From JBGVSA01 sp041807905 (GTDB lineage: Bacteria > Pseudomonadota > Gammaproteobacteria > Burkholderiales > Rhodocyclaceae): a DNA stretch of 56,259 nucleotides. This document shows positions 53,098-56,259 of this stretch, piece by piece. The stretch lies in the NCBI RefSeq assembly GCF_041807905.1, contig NZ_JBGVSA010000026.1:1-56259 (forward strand), in the 5' to 3' direction. A program made the translations under genes and the position numbers. The notes below the pieces were generated by a model. It ran no database searches and was not told the DNA's origin. It was given only the letters and a program-made list of their open reading frames with translations. Within the stretch, counting starts at the first letter, position 1. Each line of letters opens with the position of its first letter.

Positions 53098-53649
53098 TCA
53101 CTTCGACGCTTTGCCCACGCCCTTCACCTTGCCGGTGAACTCCAGCAGTTTTTGCACCCGCGAACCCATGCGCATCAGTCGGGTAAGGGTGTCGCGGTCC
53201 ATCTTCTGCACGTCGTCGAACCACGTCGACATCATCTCGATCAACTCATGCATGCCGCGCATGCGGTCCTGCGCGATGCGGTCTTCCTCGCTGGTGGGCT
53301 TGTCCATCAGCGCGCTGCGCAGCATCGACAGTGTCGGTTCGATTTCGCGGCGACGGCGCTCTTCGGCCAGCGTGCGAAAGACCTCCCACGCATCGCTCGG
53401 CGCTTCGAAGTACTCGCGGCGGTCGCCGGGCTGGTGCAGCAGACGCACCAGGCGCCAGGCCTGCAGCTCCTTGAGACCCATGCTGACGTTGGAACGCGAA
53501 AAAGCCAGGGCCTCGGCGATCTCGTCCGCGTTGAGGGGGCGGGCCGACACGTAGATCAGCGCGTAGATCTGACCGACCGTGCGGTTGATGCCCCAGCGGC
53601 TGCCCATCTCGCCGAAATGGGCCACGAAGCTACGTACAAGAGGGGTCAT
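53098..53649 (-). CDS. GbsR/MarR family transcriptional regulator
   Basis: This is a 183-residue winged-helix regulator: FVAHFGEMGSRWGINRTVGQIYALIYV at the N-terminus, a recognition helix in FSRSNVSMGLKELQAW, a wing RLVRLLHQPGDRREYFEA, and a helical C-terminal dimerisation part. The GbsR branch (first known from glycine-betaine control in Bacillus) is frequent next to oxidase genes in beta-proteobacteria. It is co-oriented with cydAB, and a 24-base palindrome lies upstream of its own start, suggesting autoregulation and control of the oxidase. The start at 53649 is selected because the longer frame overlaps the AraC gene. Confidence 0.87.
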   Translation of the reverse strand: MTPLVRSFVAHFGEMGSRWGINRTVGQIYALIYVSARPLNADEIAEALAFSRSNVSMGLKELQAWRLVRLLHQPGDRREYFEAPSDAWEVFRTLAEERRRREIEPTLSMLRSALMDKPTSEEDRIAQDRMRGMHELIEMMSTWFDDVQKMDRDTLTRLMRMGSRVQKLLEFTGKVKGVGKASK

Positions 53650-53687
53650 GCTGCGGGGCTTGCCTGTTATCAATTTAGTATTAATCG

Positions 53688-53711
53688 AATTTTCAGCAAT
53701 TACTGAAAATT
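53688..53711. promoter_or_regulatory. 24-base palindromic operator upstream of the GbsR-type gene
   Basis: AATTTTCAG (53688-53696) and CTGAAAATT (53703-53711) are perfect 9-base arms with a 6-base spacer, in a distinctly AT-rich patch 39 bases upstream of the regulator start. Size and position suit a dimeric winged-helix operator. Confidence 0.6.
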
Positions 53712-53762
53712 GCGCAACATCAAAACTCGTTCTGGAGCCATAACCGCCCAGAAGCTCAATGG

Positions 53763-54536
53763 CTACCGGAAATAGGCGCTCGGTGCGACGCCGAACTGCC
53801 GACGGAACATCGTGGCAAACGCGGTCGGGCTGCTGTAACCCAGGTCGAGCGCCACGTCGACGATGCGGTCGCCGGCCGCCAGCCGCTCCAGGGCATGCAG
53901 CAGCCGCGCCTGAACGCGCCACTGGCTGAAGCTCATGCCGGTTTCACGCAGAAACAGCCGGTGCACGGTCTTGGCGTCGACGCCAAGACGCCCGGCCCAG
54001 CCCGCGAGCGTGGTGTCGTCGTCGAGGGCAGTGGCGATCGTGTCGCAGATCCGCCGTAGGCGCGCGTCGCTCGGGCGCGGGAGGTTGAGCGGCAGCGTGG
54101 GCATGTGCACCACTTCGTCGAGCAACAGTCGCATCAGGCGGCCGTCGCGCGAGTGCTCTTCATACGGCACGGCCACGTCGATGGCGGCAAGGATCAACTC
54201 TCGCAGCAAAGGCGAAATGCCCAGCACGATGCATTCGGTCGGCAGGTCCGGCGCGGCATCGGGACGGATGAAGGCAGTGCGCATCTTCACGTGCCCCACC
54301 ATGCGGATCCAGTGATCGGTGCGCGACGGCATCCACAGTCCGCGCGTGGGCGGCACCACCCATTGGCCATGGTCGGTGCTGACCACCATGACGCCATGCA
54401 CAGCATGGATGAGTTGCACGTTGGGGTGCTGGTGGCGCGGCGTCGAGGTACCGGATGGATAGTCGCTGGCGAGCGCCGCGACCGGGCTGTCGAGCCGGTC
54501 CATGCCGCTGGCGATCGATCTGACGGGGAGTTCCAT
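53763..54536 (-). CDS. AraC family transcriptional regulator
   Basis: This is a 257-residue regulator with an N-terminal cupin-like sensing domain (HQHPNVQLIHAVHGVMVV) and a C-terminal double helix-turn-helix (about 165-257): LGVDAKTVHRLFLRETG, then the typical ending VALDLGYSSPTAFATMFRRQFGVAPSAYF. It is transcribed away from an Fsr-type exporter with 120 bases between the starts, so it most likely regulates that gene. Members of this branch often control drug or metabolite exporters. Confidence 0.93.
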   Translation of the reverse strand: MELPVRSIASGMDRLDSPVAALASDYPSGTSTPRHQHPNVQLIHAVHGVMVVSTDHGQWVVPPTRGLWMPSRTDHWIRMVGHVKMRTAFIRPDAAPDLPTECIVLGISPLLRELILAAIDVAVPYEEHSRDGRLMRLLLDEVVHMPTLPLNLPRPSDARLRRICDTIATALDDDTTLAGWAGRLGVDAKTVHRLFLRETGMSFSQWRVQARLLHALERLAAGDRIVDVALDLGYSSPTAFATMFRRQFGVAPSAYFR

Positions 54537-54656
54537 GGAGTGCCCATTTTGCGAAGCTTGGTTCCATATTCTCGCAGGACGGGCGCAAATCTGGCGAGTA
54601 GGATTCATTCCCATCTGGCGCGCCCCGCGTCGGACCCTGACACTCACGAGACTTCC

Positions 54657-55880
54657 ATGGCCAATAATCCGGGTGCGGCCAGCGCAGCCGCCATGACACC
54701 CACTGCCGAGCGCACCGGCTTCCGCGTGCTCGGCGCCATCAGCTTTTCGCACTTCCTCAACGACATGATCCAGTCGTTGATCCTCGCCATCTACCCGCTG
54801 CTCAAGGGCACCTTCCACCTGAGTTTCGCGCAGATCGGCCTGATCACGCTGACCTACCAGATCACCGCATCGCTGCTGCAACCGCTGGTGGGCCTGTACA
54901 CCGACAAGCATCCCAAGCCGTATTCGCTCGTCATCGGCATGGGCAGCACCCTGGTCGGCCTGTTGCTGATGGCGACAGCATCCACCTACGGTGTGCTGCT
55001 GGTGGCGGCGGCGCTGGTCGGCACCGGCTCGTCGGTGTTCCACCCGGAATCGTCGCGCGTGGCGCGCATGGCGTCGGGCGGCCGCCACGGACTCGCGCAA
55101 TCGATCTTCCAGGTCGGCGGCAATGCCGGTAGCGCCATGGGGCCGCTGCTGGCCGCGTGGATCGTGATTCCGCACGGCCAGACCAGCCTGGCGTGGTTCT
55201 CCTTCGCCGCGCTGTGCGCCATGGCCGTGCTGTGGCAGGTCGGCCACTGGTACAAGGCACATCAGGCACAACGCGCCGCCCGCCCCAAGAGCGCGCAAGC
55301 CCCATTGCAACCGCTGCCGACGCGCACGATCGTCGGCGCGATGCTGATCCTGATGGTGCTGATCTTCTCCAAGTACTTCTACATCGCCAGCATCAGCAGC
55401 TATTACATCTTCTACCTGATGGCCAAGTTCGGCCTGACGGTGCAGTCGGCGCAGATCCACCTGTTCTGGTTCCTGTTCGCCGTGGCGCTGGGCACCATCC
55501 TGGGCGGCCCGATCGGCGATCGCATCGGCCGCAAACGCGTAATCTGGGCCTCGATCCTGGGCTGCGCCCCCTTCACGCTGCTGCTGCCGCACGTGGGCCT
55601 GATGTGGACCGGCGTGCTGGTGTTCATCATCGGCTTCATCCTGGCCTCGGCCTTCTCTGCGATCCTGGTGTTCGCGCAGGAACTGGTGCCGGGCAAGGTG
55701 GGCACGGTGTCGGGGCTGTTCTTTGGTTTCGCCTTCGGGATGGGCGGGATCGGAGCGGCAGTGCTCGGCCAGTTGGCTGACCGGCATGGCATCGAGTTCG
55801 TGTATCAGTTGTGCGCGTACCTGCCGCTGTTGGGGTTGTTGACGGCGTTCCTGCCGGATGTGCGGCGCGGCCGCGGGTAA
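54657..55880 (+). CDS. MFS exporter, fosmidomycin resistance (Fsr) family
   Basis: This is a 407-residue 12-helix MFS transporter. SFSHFLNDMIQSLILAIYPLLK, near the start, and PESSRVARMASGGRHGLAQSIFQVGGNAGSAMGPL are hallmarks of the Fsr branch; the A-motif-like loop appears as GDRIGRKRVIW. Members efflux fosmidomycin or other small anions and amphiphiles. The ATG is at 54657. It is divergent from the AraC-type regulator, and a terminator follows. Confidence 0.93.
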   Translation: MANNPGAASAAAMTPTAERTGFRVLGAISFSHFLNDMIQSLILAIYPLLKGTFHLSFAQIGLITLTYQITASLLQPLVGLYTDKHPKPYSLVIGMGSTLVGLLLMATASTYGVLLVAAALVGTGSSVFHPESSRVARMASGGRHGLAQSIFQVGGNAGSAMGPLLAAWIVIPHGQTSLAWFSFAALCAMAVLWQVGHWYKAHQAQRAARPKSAQAPLQPLPTRTIVGAMLILMVLIFSKYFYIASISSYYIFYLMAKFGLTVQSAQIHLFWFLFAVALGTILGGPIGDRIGRKRVIWASILGCAPFTLLLPHVGLMWTGVLVFIIGFILASAFSAILVFAQELVPGKVGTVSGLFFGFAFGMGGIGAAVLGQLADRHGIEFVYQLCAYLPLLGLLTAFLPDVRRGRG

Positions 55881-55915
55881 GGCGCGTGCCTTCGTTCCGG
55901 GCTTGAACAGAGAAA

Positions 55916-55945
55916 CCCCGAGAATGCTTGGCGCCTCGGGTTTTT
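55916..55945 (+). terminator. Rho-independent terminator after the MFS gene
   Basis: The 6-bp stem CCCGAG (55917-55922) / CTCGGG (55935-55940) has a 12-base loop, with TTTTT at 55941-55945. It lies 36 bases after the stop codon. Confidence 0.8.
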
Positions 55946-56259
55946 CGCTTTTTTGGCGTCGCTTCGGGATCAGCCCCAGGACGGGCTGCACGTGGCTGCA
56001 ACGCTTTTCAAGATTTCGCCGCGCTTTTTGCTACTGGCGTGGGGCAGCGCCCCTAATGAAGAGGCTTTTAACTCCACCAGGCATATCGAGGTGCAAGCTA
56101 TGGGTGGCCCCATTTGAGCCGCCGAGCAACGCAGACAAGTCAGGTCGCGGCGTAGCCGTCGGCGAGGACTGTCTGAGGAGCGCAGCGACGAGTTCCGCAG
56201 CCGCCTGACTTGACGAGTAGCGCAGGGGACCAGCTGCAGGCTGGCGGTGATGTTGGGGT
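55946..56259. other. Unassigned region at the window end with a spaced inverted repeat
   Basis: About 310 bases hold no credible gene. A 9-base inverted repeat, CAAGTCAGG (56136-56144) and CCTGACTTG (56204-56212), has a 59-base spacer rich in GCG/GAG. It resembles dispersed intergenic sequence rather than coding DNA; a downstream gene may begin beyond the edge. Confidence 0.4.

Overview
The window is high-GC, densely packed bacterial DNA with the gene repertoire of a betaproteobacterium of the order Burkholderiales. Pointers are the ruvAB block, the SPOR-dsbA pair, ybeY-corC and lnt genes of Burkholderiaceae type, ybeD-lipB-lipA, a bo3-independent CIO-type bd oxidase and many short ATGA/GTGA translational overlaps. 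A Pandoraea-like genome would fit, but the genus is a guess from memory. No rRNA, tRNA, CRISPR array, transposase or integrase was found.

Layout. (1) 0-5.6 kb, minus strand: start of an NYN-domain gene, ruvB, a UPF0149/SEC-C gene, ruvA, a short-chain dehydrogenase, dsbA, a SPOR protein and a beta-carbonic anhydrase. (2) 5.7-15.5 kb: pta; pncB; an ABC exporter; an overlapping metallophosphatase and Ser/Thr kinase-universal-stress-protein fusion; a phospholipase D lipoprotein; a GlsB/YeaQ-type membrane protein. (3) 15.6-30.9 kb: ybeY and corC at one end and lnt at the other, genes that are normally neighbours. About 12.4 kb of accessory metabolism lies between them. It holds a D-glycerate module (cdaR-gntP-glxK, plus strand) facing an eight-gene minus-strand operon: GntR regulator, NCS2 nucleobase-type permease, stand-alone AtzF C-terminal-like protein, biuret-hydrolase-like cysteine hydrolase, DUF2877 (AllH), FdrA (AllF), DUF1116 (AllG) and carbamate kinase. 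(4) 31-40.6 kb: a DUF1800/DUF1501 pair, a 63-residue protein, a PbpC-like protein with a ruined transpeptidase domain, a GST, an alpha/beta hydrolase, an aldose epimerase and three tandem BamE-like lipoproteins. (5) 40.7-48.5 kb: metH with a long leader ending in a terminator-like hairpin, a TauE-type permease, a DacA-like protein lacking all three catalytic motifs, ybeD, lipB and lipA. (6) 48.7-56.3 kb: a GH28 polygalacturonase lipoprotein, the cydAB (CIO) oxidase, a GbsR/MarR-type regulator, and a divergent AraC regulator and Fsr-type MFS exporter pair.

The best candidate for a new system is the 20.9-29.3 kb operon. In E. coli FdrA, YlbE, YlbF and a carbamate kinase carry out phosphorolysis of a carbamoylated acid (oxalurate) to carbamoyl phosphate and then ATP. 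Here the same core has no allantoin genes. It travels instead with a nucleobase-type importer, a biuret-hydrolase-like amidase and a solo copy of the domain normally fused to allophanate hydrolase. This suggests an energy-conserving route for a biuret/allophanate-like or ring-derived ureido compound; the substrate is inferred, not shown. Second-tier points are the two catalytically dead penicillin-binding-protein relatives (34.7 and 45.3 kb), the metH leader and the tandem BamE-like lipoproteins.
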